NCBI RefSeq assembly: GCF_900044055.2
Contig: NZ_FCOX02000054.1
Location: 1 to 49,782, forward strand
Direction of reading: 5' to 3'
DNA: 49,782 nt
Source: Caballeronia calidae
GTDB taxonomy: Bacteria > Pseudomonadota > Gammaproteobacteria > Burkholderiales > Burkholderiaceae
Position 1 is the stretch's first letter. Each line of letters begins with the position of its first letter. Under the pieces are notes generated by a model. That model worked only from the letters and a program-made list of their open reading frames with translations, had not been told where the DNA came from and did not search any database. Positions 1-8,364 of this stretch are shown here, piece by piece. A program made the translations under genes and the position numbers.

Positions 1-138
1 CAGCTTGGACTCTTTCACGCCACGAGCGGCGGCGAGGCAGCGCTGGCTGTCCACCACCGGCGTATTGCCATCCGGTCATCGGGCCCGTCTGCAGCGTGAT
101 ATCGTTGATAATGGCATCCAGTTTTCCTGAGAGACTAC
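1..138. other. Window edge, unassigned
   Basis: No gene can be assigned. Read on the minus strand toward base 1, one frame stays open and contains VVDSQR, faintly like the DSQ stretch of IS5-type DDE transposases. The match is too short to call. The stretch abuts the truncated end of the ABC-F fragment, so a mobile-element scar here would make sense, but that is inference. Confidence 0.15.
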
Positions 139-606
139 CTATTTTCTGATCTGAGCCTGCTCGCGCATGCGACGGGCTTCGTCGCGCAGGAACTCCTGGT
201 AATCGTCCAGATCACCGTCGAAGGGCACGACGCTACCCTTGGTGACGAGCCAAAACTCGTCACATACCGCGCGCAGCAGGGACCGGTCGTGACTGACCAG
301 CATCACGGTGCCTTCGAATTCGTTGAGTGCCATACCCAGCGCTTCGCGTGTGGCCAGGTCAAGGTGGTTGGTAGGTTCGTCGAGCAGGAGCAGGTTGGGT
401 CGCTGCCACACGATCATGCACAACACGAGCCGCGCCTTTTCGCCGCCGCTCATCGTGCCGACCGCCTGGTGGACCATGTCACCACTGAAGTTGAAGCTGC
501 CAAGGAAAGTGCGGAGCGATTGATCGGTGCCACTCTGGCCGGGGGCACGCAGGTGCGCCGGCGTTGGTTGCTTCCGGCTGGAGCGGTTGCCGGGCGGGGC
601 TTGCAC
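139..606 (-). pseudogene. ABC-F ATPase (YheS-type) fragment
   Basis: This is a piece of the second nucleotide-binding domain of a YheS-type ABC-F protein, a soluble ribosome-associated ATPase. Visible are the ABC signature SGGEKARLVL, Walker B NLLLLDEPTNHLDL, the switch histidine in VSHDR and the family-typical FDGDLDDYQEFL. YheS proteins are about 640 residues, with a first ATPase domain and a Walker A before this point and a basic tail after it. Here the match starts only at about residue 25 (GQSGTDQSLRTFL), upstream frames give no Walker A, and the frame stops soon after DDYQEFLRDEARR. The gene is therefore truncated at both ends and is very likely a remnant. Family assignment is firm; loss of function is inferred. 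Confidence 0.75.
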
Positions 607-871
607 CCGCTGGAAAACGCCACCTTTTCACGGCGCACACCCGTTGCCGTCGTTCACGCACACGCGGTTGCATCGACCGGTTGAATCCGCCAGATAAAGC
701 GGTCATCCCTATCTCAGCGGTGCGAGCAAGGTCCTCGGGCGCATTGAATTGCCTCCTACGGGGGTTTTCCCGCTCGTCTTCGCCGGCTGCTCCGACGGTT
801 ACTCCAAACCAGCCGCTTCCGGGTTAGGCGAACCATAGTGCGGAGTCAACGACACGACCGCCCGCGACCGG
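607..871. other. Non-coding gap
   Basis: This lies between the ABC-F remnant and the LysR gene. Short frames here are rich in Arg and Pro and resemble no family. The missing upstream part of the ABC-F gene is not recognisable in any frame. Confidence 0.4.
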
Positions 872-1819
872 CTACGACTCAGCGCGGCGATTCAAAGAGT
901 CCTCGGCCATTCGATGCTCTATCCGCTGCGATTTACGCATCGTTGAAAACAACCAGTCGCGCAGCAGTACCATCGGCGCGCTGGGTTGAGTGTCAGGCGC
1001 CGAGACAAGGTAGTAACCCTTCCCGGTTCTGATGCTCAGATCGCACGGAGCAAGGAGCGTCCCTTCAGCAAGGTCGGACGCCGCGAGTAACGGATCGCTG
1101 ATCGTCACTCCCATCCCGCGCTTGGCCGCGGCCAATGCCATATAGTCGGTATCGAACTTCTGCGCTCTTCCAGAATCTCGGGGCGCGACTCTGGCGGCCT
1201 TCCACCATCGGGGCCAATCACCGCAGTCAGTCGTGGGGTGAATCATCATCATGGAGGCGAGGTCGTCCGGCTTCATCGAGCCACTACCCCCTGGACACAA
1301 CGCGGGACTGCAAAGCGGCGTCAGCAGCTCCTCATGCAGCAGCTCGGCGTTGAGACCGCAATCTTCGCCATTACCGTACTCGATCGTGTAGTCGTATTCA
1401 TCCCACCTGGTGATGGGCGATTCGGTCGAGACTGTCGTCAGGCTGACCTTGATACCTGGGTGGACAAGATAAAAGTCACACAGGTGAGGCATGAGCCACA
1501 GGAATCCGATTGAAGGATAGGTCTTCATACGGATCTGGTTCTGGTTGGTGTCTCGCATCTGCGCGACCGTTCGAGCGATGACCTCTAGCGCCGCCTGCGC
1601 ACCAGCGAACAATTCCTCGCCCGCGGTGTTCGGTACTGGCGTGCGCTTGCGACGATCGAGCAGTGAAAAACCGAAAAACTCTTCGAGATTGCTGATCTGA
1701 TGGCTAACCGCGCTTTGGGTCAGGTTCAGTTCGGCGGCGGCGGCAGTAAAGCTGCGAAGGCGGGTCACCGCCTCGAAAACCCGCAATGCGTGCAACGGCG
1801 GCAGTCGGTTCATTTCCAT
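872..1819 (-). CDS. LysR-family transcriptional regulator (GcvA-like)
   Basis: A 315-residue LysR-type regulator. The N-terminal winged helix-turn-helix (about residues 6-65) has the usual LRVFEAVTRLRSFTAAAAEL and LTQSAVSHQISNLEE features. The rest is the two-lobed effector domain. The FFGFSLLDRR region and the MPHLCDF/IKVSL pattern put it near the GcvA/AmpR group. The start is ATG at 1819; a second ATG at 1813 would remove two residues. It is transcribed away from the N-acyl-D-amino-acid deacylase at 2011 and shares a 190-bp intergenic region with it. That is the classic layout for a LysR activator of a divergent catabolic gene, so it probably senses a substrate or product of that enzyme. 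Regulator identity is firm; its target is inferred. Confidence 0.93.
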   Translation of the reverse strand: MEMNRLPPLHALRVFEAVTRLRSFTAAAAELNLTQSAVSHQISNLEEFFGFSLLDRRKRTPVPNTAGEELFAGAQAALEVIARTVAQMRDTNQNQIRMKTYPSIGFLWLMPHLCDFYLVHPGIKVSLTTVSTESPITRWDEYDYTIEYGNGEDCGLNAELLHEELLTPLCSPALCPGGSGSMKPDDLASMMMIHPTTDCGDWPRWWKAARVAPRDSGRAQKFDTDYMALAAAKRGMGVTISDPLLAASDLAEGTLLAPCDLSIRTGKGYYLVSAPDTQPSAPMVLLRDWLFSTMRKSQRIEHRMAEDSLNRRAES

Positions 1820-1914
1820 GGTCCGAGAAGACTAGACCGCATTACAGCGAGCCACTTCCGCTTTGTCAAACGACCTTCGTGAGCCGATTGTCATGAAGCA
1901 AATCGATTGAGGCA

Positions 1915-1927
1915 TGAGGAAGTTTCA
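1915..1927. promoter_or_regulatory. Candidate LysR operator (T-N11-A)
   Basis: TGAGGAAGTTTCA has the T-N11-A spacing and TGA/TCA dyad of LysR operators. It lies between the divergent LysR gene (start 1819) and the deacylase gene (start 2011), about 85 bp upstream of the latter. Such short dyads arise by chance, so this is only a candidate. Confidence 0.35.
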
Positions 1928-2010
1928 TTTCTTCTTGTCTTTCGTCCCGTGCAAGATTCGCCAGACAACGCCGTCTATCGCCTCACCAACGGTCGCTCAT
2001 ACGGGAATTG

Positions 2011-3453
2011 ATGAACACATTTGACACAATTATTCGCGGTGCACGCATCGTCGACGGCACCGGCGCCGAGCCTTATGTGGCGGATCTATGTGTCTGGGAC
2101 GGAAAAATTGCTGCGATCGAGGCGTGCGCTGACGCCAGCGCGAGCGAAGAAATTCAGGCGCATGGTCTTTTCCTCGCCCCGGGTTTCATCGATGCCCATA
2201 CACACGATGACCTCCATGTCATCAACCACCCGGCGATGGTGCCGAAGTTATCGCAAGGCGTGACCACCGTGGTGGTCGGCAACTGCGGTATCAGCGGTTC
2301 GCCGTTACGACTAAGCGGGGAACCGCCGGATCCCATCAACCTGCTGGGCGACACGCCGGATTTCCAGTATCCGTCATTCACAGACTACGTTGACGCCGTC
2401 AATCGCGCGATGCCCGCAGTCAACGTCGCGGCACTGGTCGGCCACACATCGCTGCGCAGCAATCACATGTCCGATCTTCGACGCGCGGCAACCGCAGTCG
2501 AAATCGCCGGGATGAAAAAAGAATTGACGGACGCATTGCGTGCGGGTGCGATTGGGCTGAGCACAGGCCTCGCGTATCGCAACGCACATTGCGCACCGAC
2601 GAGTGAAGTCGAGGCGCTCGCTACGGCATTAGAAGACGTGGGTGGACTGTATGTCAGTCATATCCGCTCGGAAGATGACGAGATTCTCGAAGCGCTCGAC
2701 GAGGCAGTCGGAATTGGCCAGTCGGCAAACGTCGACGTCGTGATTTCGCATCTGAAATGTGCGGGCCGCCGGAACTGGAGGCGAAGCGGCGAGGTGCTGG
2801 AGCGCATCGGCAGCTTGCAAGCCGCACGCGGTCTCGGTTGCGACTGTTATCCCTATGCGGCGAGCTCCACCACGCTGGACCCCAATCTCGTCGACGAAGC
2901 GATCGAAATCCGCATTACCTGGTCGACCGCCAGTCCTGAAATGGCGGGGCGCACGTTGGCTGAAATCGCCGACCTTTGGAACGTGCCTCAGGTGGAGGCG
3001 GCGCGGCGTCTCGAACCTGCCGGTGCAATCTATCACGAGATGCTGGAATCGGACGTCCAGCGCATCCTTGCTCATCCGGCGACGATGATCGGCTCGGATG
3101 GCCTGCCAAACGATCCCCGGCCACACCCAAGACTGTGGGGTACATTCGCACGGGTACTTGGCCACTATAGCCGCGAATTGAATCTGTTCTCCATCCAGGA
3201 AGCCGTGCGAAAAATGACTGGCCTGACCGCGCAACGTTTTGGTCTTGAAGGCCGTGGGGAACTCAAGCCCGGCAATTTCGCGGACCTGGTGCTTTTCGAC
3301 GCACACCGGATCGAGGACCGCGCGACGTTCGAGGCGCCGACGCGCGCCGCCCGCGGTATAGAGGCCGTGTGGGTAAACGGAACGTTATCGTGGCGGGAGA
3401 ACGCAACCACTGGAAGGCGTGCAGGACGCTTCATCGCTCGCCGCTCTTCATGA
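2011..3453 (+). CDS. N-acyl-D-amino-acid deacylase
   Basis: A 480-residue amidohydrolase-superfamily enzyme that should hydrolyse N-acyl-D-amino acids to a free D-amino acid and a fatty or short acid. The metal site is readable: HTH at residues 63-65 (AHTHDD), the D-aminoacylase-specific zinc cysteine C92 in GNCG, H217 in SHIRSED, H247 in SHLK, and the catalytic Asp in IGSDG near residue 350. These match Cys96, His220 and His250 of the characterised D-aminoacylase with a constant small offset. ATG at 2011 is preferred over a TTG one codon upstream. It sits 60 bp before a binding-protein gene on the same strand, and opposite a LysR gene. The coming D-amino-acid dehydrogenase fits with its product. 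Which acyl and amino acids it takes cannot be read from sequence. Confidence 0.9.
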   Translation: MNTFDTIIRGARIVDGTGAEPYVADLCVWDGKIAAIEACADASASEEIQAHGLFLAPGFIDAHTHDDLHVINHPAMVPKLSQGVTTVVVGNCGISGSPLRLSGEPPDPINLLGDTPDFQYPSFTDYVDAVNRAMPAVNVAALVGHTSLRSNHMSDLRRAATAVEIAGMKKELTDALRAGAIGLSTGLAYRNAHCAPTSEVEALATALEDVGGLYVSHIRSEDDEILEALDEAVGIGQSANVDVVISHLKCAGRRNWRRSGEVLERIGSLQAARGLGCDCYPYAASSTTLDPNLVDEAIEIRITWSTASPEMAGRTLAEIADLWNVPQVEAARRLEPAGAIYHEMLESDVQRILAHPATMIGSDGLPNDPRPHPRLWGTFARVLGHYSRELNLFSIQEAVRKMTGLTAQRFGLEGRGELKPGNFADLVLFDAHRIEDRATFEAPTRAARGIEAVWVNGTLSWRENATTGRRAGRFIARRSS

Positions 3454-3513
3454 CGCTGCAAACCACATGCACCTTGCATTCAAGCTGACAATTCAATACC
3501 TAGAGGAGCAACG

Positions 3514-4281
3514 ATGAAAAAACTGATGACCACGATCCTGCTAGGTTTGCTAGCGTCGCCGGGGTTTGCCGCCGACACGCTGCGATTCGGCATCGAAGCG
3601 GACTATCCCCCATTCGAGTACAAGCTCCCAAGTGGTGAACTGGCCGGCCTGGATATCGATATCGGCAATGCCGTCTGCGCGAAGTTGCAACTCAAATGCA
3701 CGTGGGTCGAAGGCTCGTTCGACGGGCTTATTCCGGCTCTGGTCGCGCGCAAGTTCGACGCGATCAATTCGGCCATGTGGGCCACGGAGCAACGCGAGAA
3801 GGAAATCAACTTCACGTCGCCGATCTACGTTCCACCGATTCGACTGGTCGCGCGAGCCGACAGTCATCTTCTGCCGACCAGCGAGTCGCTCAAGGGTAAG
3901 CGAGTTGGCGTGTTGCAAGGCGGAACCCAGCAGTTCTATGCAGAGGCCAAATGGGCGCCGGCCGGTGTCGTGGTCGTCACCTATCCGTCTCAGGGGCAGG
4001 TATTCGCAGACTTGGCCGCGGGGCGCCTCGATGCCGCTTTGCAAACGCAGAAAACCGCCGAAGACAGCTTCCTGAATAAACCTGAAGGGAAAGGCTTCGC
4101 GCTTGTCGGCGTTCCGCTGCGGGACGAGAAGATCTTTGGAACAGGCGTGGCCTTTGGCGTGCGCAAACAGAATCAGGCGCTGCTGGGCCGCCTCAATGAG
4201 GCAATTGCCGCATTGAAGCAGGACGGCACGTTCAACAAGATCGCGCAGAAATATTTTTCTTACCCGATTGTTGCACCTTGA
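3514..4281 (+). CDS. Amino-acid ABC transporter substrate-binding protein
   Basis: A 255-residue periplasmic binding protein of the SBP_bac_3 family (lysine/arginine/ornithine/histidine type). A cleavable signal peptide spans about residues 1-19, ending in GFAA. Family hallmarks follow: FGIEADYPPFE, GLDIDIGNAVC, SFDGLIPAL, KFDAINSAM, VGVLQGGTQ and DGTFNKIAQKYF. A clear GAGGAG ribosome site precedes the ATG. It probably forms a unit with the deacylase 60 bp upstream. No permease or ATPase gene is nearby, so it must use components encoded elsewhere or serve as a binding protein only. The protein is a clear paralogue of the one at 6313. Its codons are visibly less GC-rich than those of that copy, hinting at a different origin. 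The ligand is probably a basic amino acid, by family; chirality is unknown. Confidence 0.9.
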   Translation: MKKLMTTILLGLLASPGFAADTLRFGIEADYPPFEYKLPSGELAGLDIDIGNAVCAKLQLKCTWVEGSFDGLIPALVARKFDAINSAMWATEQREKEINFTSPIYVPPIRLVARADSHLLPTSESLKGKRVGVLQGGTQQFYAEAKWAPAGVVVVTYPSQGQVFADLAAGRLDAALQTQKTAEDSFLNKPEGKGFALVGVPLRDEKIFGTGVAFGVRKQNQALLGRLNEAIAALKQDGTFNKIAQKYFSYPIVAP

Positions 4282-4452
4282 GTTTATCGCCTGCTCGGAT
4301 CTGCTGCCCCGATCCGGCTACGGTTCTCCTCGATGCTCTGGGCCGGCGAATGCATGGCCCAGACAGCCTCCCCAACGCCTTATGACTGCCTGCTCGCGCA
4401 CGTCGGTTCGTGCAACGCAGCGCAGGCGACCGAACGTAGCGCGGCGCCCCCG

Positions 4453-5118
4453 TCAGGCGCCGTCCTTCATCTCGCGCAGATGTTTGTAGACCGTCGCGCG
4501 TCCCATGCCGAGCACCTTGGCGACATAGTTGGCCGAACTCTTGCCCTTGAACGCGCCCTGCGCGTGCAGCGCCTCGACGAGTTCGCGCCGGTGATCGCGC
4601 GAGAGCGAGTTGAGCGCGATCTGTCGCTCGCGCAGCCAGCCGTGCAGGAAGGTGTTGATGCGCTCTTGCCAGTCGTCCTTGAAAAGCTCGACAGGTTGCG
4701 CGACGACACCGGCGCCGCGCAGGAAAAGATCGAGCGTCGAGCGTATATCCTCGAAGGCGGCGATGTTGAAGTTGATGCACATCACGCCTGCGACTTTGCC
4801 TGCATCGTCGAAGAGCGCCGTGCTCACGCAGCGCAGGCGGCGTCCGTCCCAGTTGAGCTTCTCGTAGGGACCGACGAGGCGATCGCGCGCGGTCTCCTCG
4901 ATATCCTCCAGCGCCGAATCGTCGCCGATCTCGCGCTTGGACAGATTGTTCGACAGATACGCGATCGTCTGGTCCGAGAGATCGTGGATCACGACTTCCG
5001 CGTACGGAAAAAAGAGCGTCGTGATGCTGTCCGCGATATGCGCATAGCGCTCGCGCAGCGCTTCGCGCGCGGAGTCATCGGGCTTCGGCGTCTTGCGTCG
5101 TGGCATGGATATGGACAT
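4453..5118 (-). CDS. YheO/DauR-like PAS-HTH transcriptional regulator
   Basis: A 221-residue regulator of the YheO/DauR family. The N-terminal PAS-like sensor domain (about residues 15-130) carries the family pattern FFPYAEVVIHDL, YLSNNLSKREIGD and GVMCINFN. The C-terminal helix-turn-helix (about 175-220) reads SANYVAKVLGMGRATVYKHLREM. An open frame continues upstream to 5310 but overlaps the next gene and has no family likeness, so I chose ATG 5118; ATG 5106 is also possible. It lies 31 bp downstream of, and co-directional with, the ornithine-cyclodeaminase-family gene. In Pseudomonas, DauR is the repressor of the dauBAR D-arginine catabolic operon and responds to arginine. The same gene company here suggests an equivalent role, which is inference. 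Confidence 0.85.
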   Translation of the reverse strand: MSISMPRRKTPKPDDSAREALRERYAHIADSITTLFFPYAEVVIHDLSDQTIAYLSNNLSKREIGDDSALEDIEETARDRLVGPYEKLNWDGRRLRCVSTALFDDAGKVAGVMCINFNIAAFEDIRSTLDLFLRGAGVVAQPVELFKDDWQERINTFLHGWLRERQIALNSLSRDHRRELVEALHAQGAFKGKSSANYVAKVLGMGRATVYKHLREMKDGA

Positions 5119-5149
5119 GGATTCGGAGCGGCGTTGGGCGATGATACCG

Positions 5150-6151
5150 CTACGCCGAAACGCGCTGTTTCGCGAGATGGACATGCAGCGCGTTCGCGAC
5201 CGCGATGTCTTCGAGGCCGAGACCGATCGAGCGGAAGAACACCGAACGCGCATGTGAGGGCGCGGCGCACGCGCCGCGCACGAGTTCCGCAAGGTCGCCG
5301 CGAATCGCATCGGGCGACCAGCCGTGACGCTCCCGCGCGATCACCATTTCGCCCGCGCTCGACGGCGTCGTCTGCCGATAATCGCAGTAGACATCGAGCG
5401 CATTCAGCGCCGCCGGGTCGATCTCGTGCGCGCGCGCGACGTTCGTGCTGATCGACGTGATGAGCGCGGGTTTCGTGAGCGCATCGAGCGCGAGCACGGG
5501 CGTGCCTGAGGACGTACACAGCATCACGACATCGGCGTCGCGCACGCACTCGGCCACCGACGCCGCGACGCGCACGCGAGGATCGAGCGCCTGCATGGCG
5601 CTCGCGCGCTCGCGCTCACTTGCGAGGCGCGGCGAATGAATGCGGATCTCCGACCATGCGCGCAACGGCGCGACGTGCCGCAGATGCGCGAGTGCGACGC
5701 TCCCCGAGCCGATGATCGCGAGACGCTCGCTCGACGCGCGGGCGAGCCGGTCGACCGCGAGCGCCGTCGTGCCCGCGGTGCGCTCGGTGGTGAGCAGCGC
5801 GGAATCGCACCACATCAGTGGCGCACCGGTGCGCATCGACATGAGCGCGGTCCACGCGGTGACGATAGGCGCGCCAGGCTGTGCGACATACGGCGAGAGC
5901 TTCGCACCGAACACGTCGTGCTTCGCGAGCACGCCGAGGTACGTGATGAAATCGCCCGCGCCGTGCGGAAAGAGCGTGAGCGTCTGCGGCGGCTGCACGG
6001 CCTCCGCGCCGCCGAGCGAGACGAACATGTCTTCGAGCGCGCCGCCGATATTGAGCGCGGGCAGCGCTTGCCGCACTTCCTCTTCGTGAACGATGAAAGG
6101 CGTCTGGTCGACGCGTGCGCCGTTGCGCGCTTCTTCGGACGAGAAAATCAT
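5150..6151 (-). CDS. Ornithine cyclodeaminase/mu-crystallin family dehydrogenase (DauB-like)
   Basis: A 333-residue NAD(P)-dependent enzyme of the ornithine cyclodeaminase/mu-crystallin family. Members deaminate ornithine, reduce cyclic imines, or aminate 2-oxo acids; DauB reduces 2-ketoarginine to L-arginine. The Rossmann motif IIGSGSVALAHLRHV occurs around residues 126-140. The substrate half has YLGVLAKHDVFGAKLSPYV and the oligomer-core MRTGAPL. The C-terminal GLGLEDIAVANALHVHLAK is typical. The start is fixed by GGAGG eight bases before ATG 6151; an upstream in-frame ATG at 6190 lacks such a site. It heads a two-gene unit with the DauR-like regulator and diverges from the binding protein and D-amino-acid dehydrogenase genes. 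The pairing suggests it re-aminates the 2-oxo or imino acid made by the dehydrogenase. The actual substrate is not readable from sequence. Confidence 0.87.
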   Translation of the reverse strand: MIFSSEEARNGARVDQTPFIVHEEEVRQALPALNIGGALEDMFVSLGGAEAVQPPQTLTLFPHGAGDFITYLGVLAKHDVFGAKLSPYVAQPGAPIVTAWTALMSMRTGAPLMWCDSALLTTERTAGTTALAVDRLARASSERLAIIGSGSVALAHLRHVAPLRAWSEIRIHSPRLASERERASAMQALDPRVRVAASVAECVRDADVVMLCTSSGTPVLALDALTKPALITSISTNVARAHEIDPAALNALDVYCDYRQTTPSSAGEMVIARERHGWSPDAIRGDLAELVRGACAAPSHARSVFFRSIGLGLEDIAVANALHVHLAKQRVSA

Positions 6152-6312
6152 TCGAAAGCCTCCGATTCGTGACCCGTACACCATGGACATTTTTGTCTAT
6201 TCTAGACTTTTATTTTATTTCTGGTCTATATTTCGGATGAGCGCGCGGCGACACGCGCGCGCCCGGCGCAAGACGGACGGTGCGGGATCACAAACGACCT
6301 TTGGTGACGACA
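6152..6312. promoter_or_regulatory. Divergent promoter region with GTCTA dyad
   Basis: This AT-rich island stands out between two very GC-rich genes. It contains a perfect inverted repeat GTCTA-TTC-TAGAC at 6195-6207 and a third half-site GTCTA at 6224-6228, 29 bp downstream of the first, close to three helical turns. It separates the two halves of the D-amino-acid unit. It is a reasonable operator for the DauR-like protein or another local regulator. Promoter boxes are not clear: TTGTCT/TATTTC with 17-bp spacing is the best guess toward the right. Confidence 0.45.
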
Positions 6313-7095
6313 ATGAACTGGAAGATCATTTGCTTCGCGGGCGCCGCGGGCCTCGCATTCACATTCGGCGCGGCGCATGCGCAGTCGCAAACCTTGCGAT
6401 TCGGCGTCGAGGCGTCGTATCCGCCGTTCGAGAGCAAGACGCCGACGGGCCAGCTCGAGGGCTTCGACATCGACATCGGCAACGCCGTGTGCCAGCGCAT
6501 CAAGATGAAGTGCGTATGGGTGGAGAACAGCTTCGACGGGCTGATCCCCGCGTTGCAGGCGCGCAAGTTCGACGCGATCAATTCGGCGATGAACATCACG
6601 GGTAAGCGCAGGCAGGCGATCGACTTCACGCCGCCCATCTATGTGATGCCTATCCAGATGGTCGCGAAACGCGGCTCGAACCTGCAGCCGACACCTGCGA
6701 GCCTGAAGGGCAAGTCCGTGGGCGTGCTGCAGGGTTCGACGCAGGAGGACTACGTGCGCAAGCACTGGGCGAGCGCGGGCGTGCAGGTCGTCACGTATCA
6801 GAGCCAGGACCAGATCTTCGCGGATCTGTCGGCCGGGCGGCTCGACGGCGCGGTGCAGGAAGTGCAGACCGCGATCGACGGCTTCTTCGCGAAGCCCGAA
6901 GGCAAGGACTTCGACTTCGCGGGCGGCGCGCTCACCGACCCTTCGACGCTCGGCGAAGGCACCGGCATCGGCTTGCGCAAGGGCGACGCGGCGTTGAAGG
7001 CGAAGGTGGACGCCGCGCTCGATTCACTGAAGAAGGACGGCACACTGAGCCAGTTGTCGCAGAAATACTTCAAACGCGACATCATTGCGAAATAA
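6313..7095 (+). CDS. Amino-acid ABC transporter substrate-binding protein (paralogue)
   Basis: A 260-residue SBP_bac_3 family periplasmic binding protein. The signal peptide covers about residues 1-24, ending AAHAQ. Diagnostic segments are FGVEASYPPFE, GFDIDIGNAVC, NSFDGLIPALQARKFDAINSAM, VGVLQGSTQ and DGTLSQLSQKYF. They align throughout with the protein at 3514, so the two are paralogues. I chose ATG 6313 because it starts the signal peptide; an earlier GTG at 6280 would add a poor N-terminus. The stop lies 21 bp before the D-amino-acid dehydrogenase start, so the two are probably co-transcribed. An amino-acid binding protein gene (PA3865) also neighbours dauBAR in Pseudomonas aeruginosa. 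No permease or ATPase gene is linked. Codon use is extremely GC3-rich, unlike the 3514 copy. Confidence 0.9.
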   Translation: MNWKIICFAGAAGLAFTFGAAHAQSQTLRFGVEASYPPFESKTPTGQLEGFDIDIGNAVCQRIKMKCVWVENSFDGLIPALQARKFDAINSAMNITGKRRQAIDFTPPIYVMPIQMVAKRGSNLQPTPASLKGKSVGVLQGSTQEDYVRKHWASAGVQVVTYQSQDQIFADLSAGRLDGAVQEVQTAIDGFFAKPEGKDFDFAGGALTDPSTLGEGTGIGLRKGDAALKAKVDAALDSLKKDGTLSQLSQKYFKRDIIAK

Positions 7096-7116
7096 CCACT
7101 TCAACGGCATCGGAAC

Positions 7117-8364
7117 ATGGCTCAGGACGTGATCGTGCTCGGCGCGGGCATCGTGGGAGTATGCGTTGCGCTGCATCTGCAACAACGCGGATGGCAGGTG
7201 ACGCTCGTCGACCGACACGCGCCCGGCGAGGCGACGAGCTTCGGCAATGCGGGCCTGATCGAGGCGTCGTCGGTCGTGCCCTATGCGTTTCCGCGCGACT
7301 GGCGCACCGTGCTGAAGTTCGCGATGAACCGCTCGACCGCGCTGCGCTACGACCTGCGCTCGCTGCCGGCGTATGCGCCGTGGCTCGCGCGGTTCTGGTG
7401 GGAGTCGGCGCCCGAGCGTCTCGCCGCCGCCGCGCGCGACATGCTGCCGCTCATTCGACGCAGCGTCGCGGAGCACGAGGCGCTCATCTCGCGGGCGGGT
7501 CTCGACGACCTCGTGCGGCCCACGGGCTGGCTCGAAGCGTATCGCTCGCGCGAACAGTTCGACCATGAGGTGAGCGCCGCCGAACGAATCGCGCGCGAGC
7601 ACGGGCTCGGCATGAAAGTGCTCGATGCTGGAGCGCTGCATCGGCTGGAGGCATCGCTCGACGGCGCATACGCGGGTGCGATCCACTGGACGGACCCGCG
7701 CAGCGTGATCGATCCGGGAGCGCTGACGAAAGGCTATGCTGCGCTGTTCGAGCGCGACGGCGGACGCTTCCTGAACGGAGATGCCGCGACGCTCGAGGCG
7801 TCGCGAAGCGGCTGGCGCGTGATGACCGGGAGCGGGCCGGTCGAGGCGCAAGCGGCGGTCGTAGCGCTCGGCTTATGGTCCGGCGATCTCGCGCGCAGGT
7901 TCGGATACCGCGTGCCGCTCATGGCCAAGCGCGGCTATCACATGCATTACGAGAGCGATGGACGCGGCGCGCTATCGAGGCCGGTAGTCGACATCGAGAA
8001 CGGCTATGTGGTGGCGCCGATGCGGCGCGGCCTGCGTCTGACCACCGGCGTCGAGCTCGCCTGCCGTAACAGGCCGCCGAGCCCGGTGCAATTGGAGCGC
8101 GCGGAGCGGCTTGCAAGACCCGTGTTCGGCCTCGGGGCCCGGGTCGACGAGGCGCCCTGGCTTGGGCTGCGGCCTTGCACGCCGGACATGCGGCCAGTCA
8201 TCGGGCCCGCGGACCGCCACCCTGGACTCTGGTTCGCCTTCGGACACGCGCATCACGGGCTTACACTCGGACCGGTCACGGGAAGACTGCTTGGGGAGCT
8301 GATGAGCGGGGAAGCGGGTTTCACCGATCCTGTCCCTTATCGAATCGGAAGGTTCTCGCAATAG
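7117..8364 (+). CDS. FAD-dependent D-amino-acid dehydrogenase (DadA/DauA-like)
   Basis: A 415-residue flavoprotein of the DAO superfamily, DadA group. It should oxidise a D-amino acid to the imino acid, which hydrolyses to the 2-oxo acid, passing electrons to the membrane quinone pool. The dinucleotide fold GAGIVGVCVALHLQQRG begins at about residue 8, and the acidic ribose-binding residue lies in VTLVDRH. The DadA pattern ATSFGNAGLIE follows. The C-terminal FAD contacts are LGLRPCTPDMRPVIGP and FGHAHHGLTLGPVTG. It follows the binding-protein gene by 21 bp and is the last gene of its unit. DauA is about 375 residues and DadA about 430, so length does not decide between them. The DauB-like and DauR-like neighbours favour a DauA role. 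Confidence 0.88.
   Translation: MAQDVIVLGAGIVGVCVALHLQQRGWQVTLVDRHAPGEATSFGNAGLIEASSVVPYAFPRDWRTVLKFAMNRSTALRYDLRSLPAYAPWLARFWWESAPERLAAAARDMLPLIRRSVAEHEALISRAGLDDLVRPTGWLEAYRSREQFDHEVSAAERIAREHGLGMKVLDAGALHRLEASLDGAYAGAIHWTDPRSVIDPGALTKGYAALFERDGGRFLNGDAATLEASRSGWRVMTGSGPVEAQAAVVALGLWSGDLARRFGYRVPLMAKRGYHMHYESDGRGALSRPVVDIENGYVVAPMRRGLRLTTGVELACRNRPPSPVQLERAERLARPVFGLGARVDEAPWLGLRPCTPDMRPVIGPADRHPGLWFAFGHAHHGLTLGPVTGRLLGELMSGEAGFTDPVPYRIGRFSQ

Noticed and set aside
4333..5451. Long plus-strand open frame of 372 codons
   Set aside because: It lies antisense to the DauR-like and cyclodeaminase-family genes, which have clear family motifs. Extreme GC3 keeps the opposite strand free of stops.
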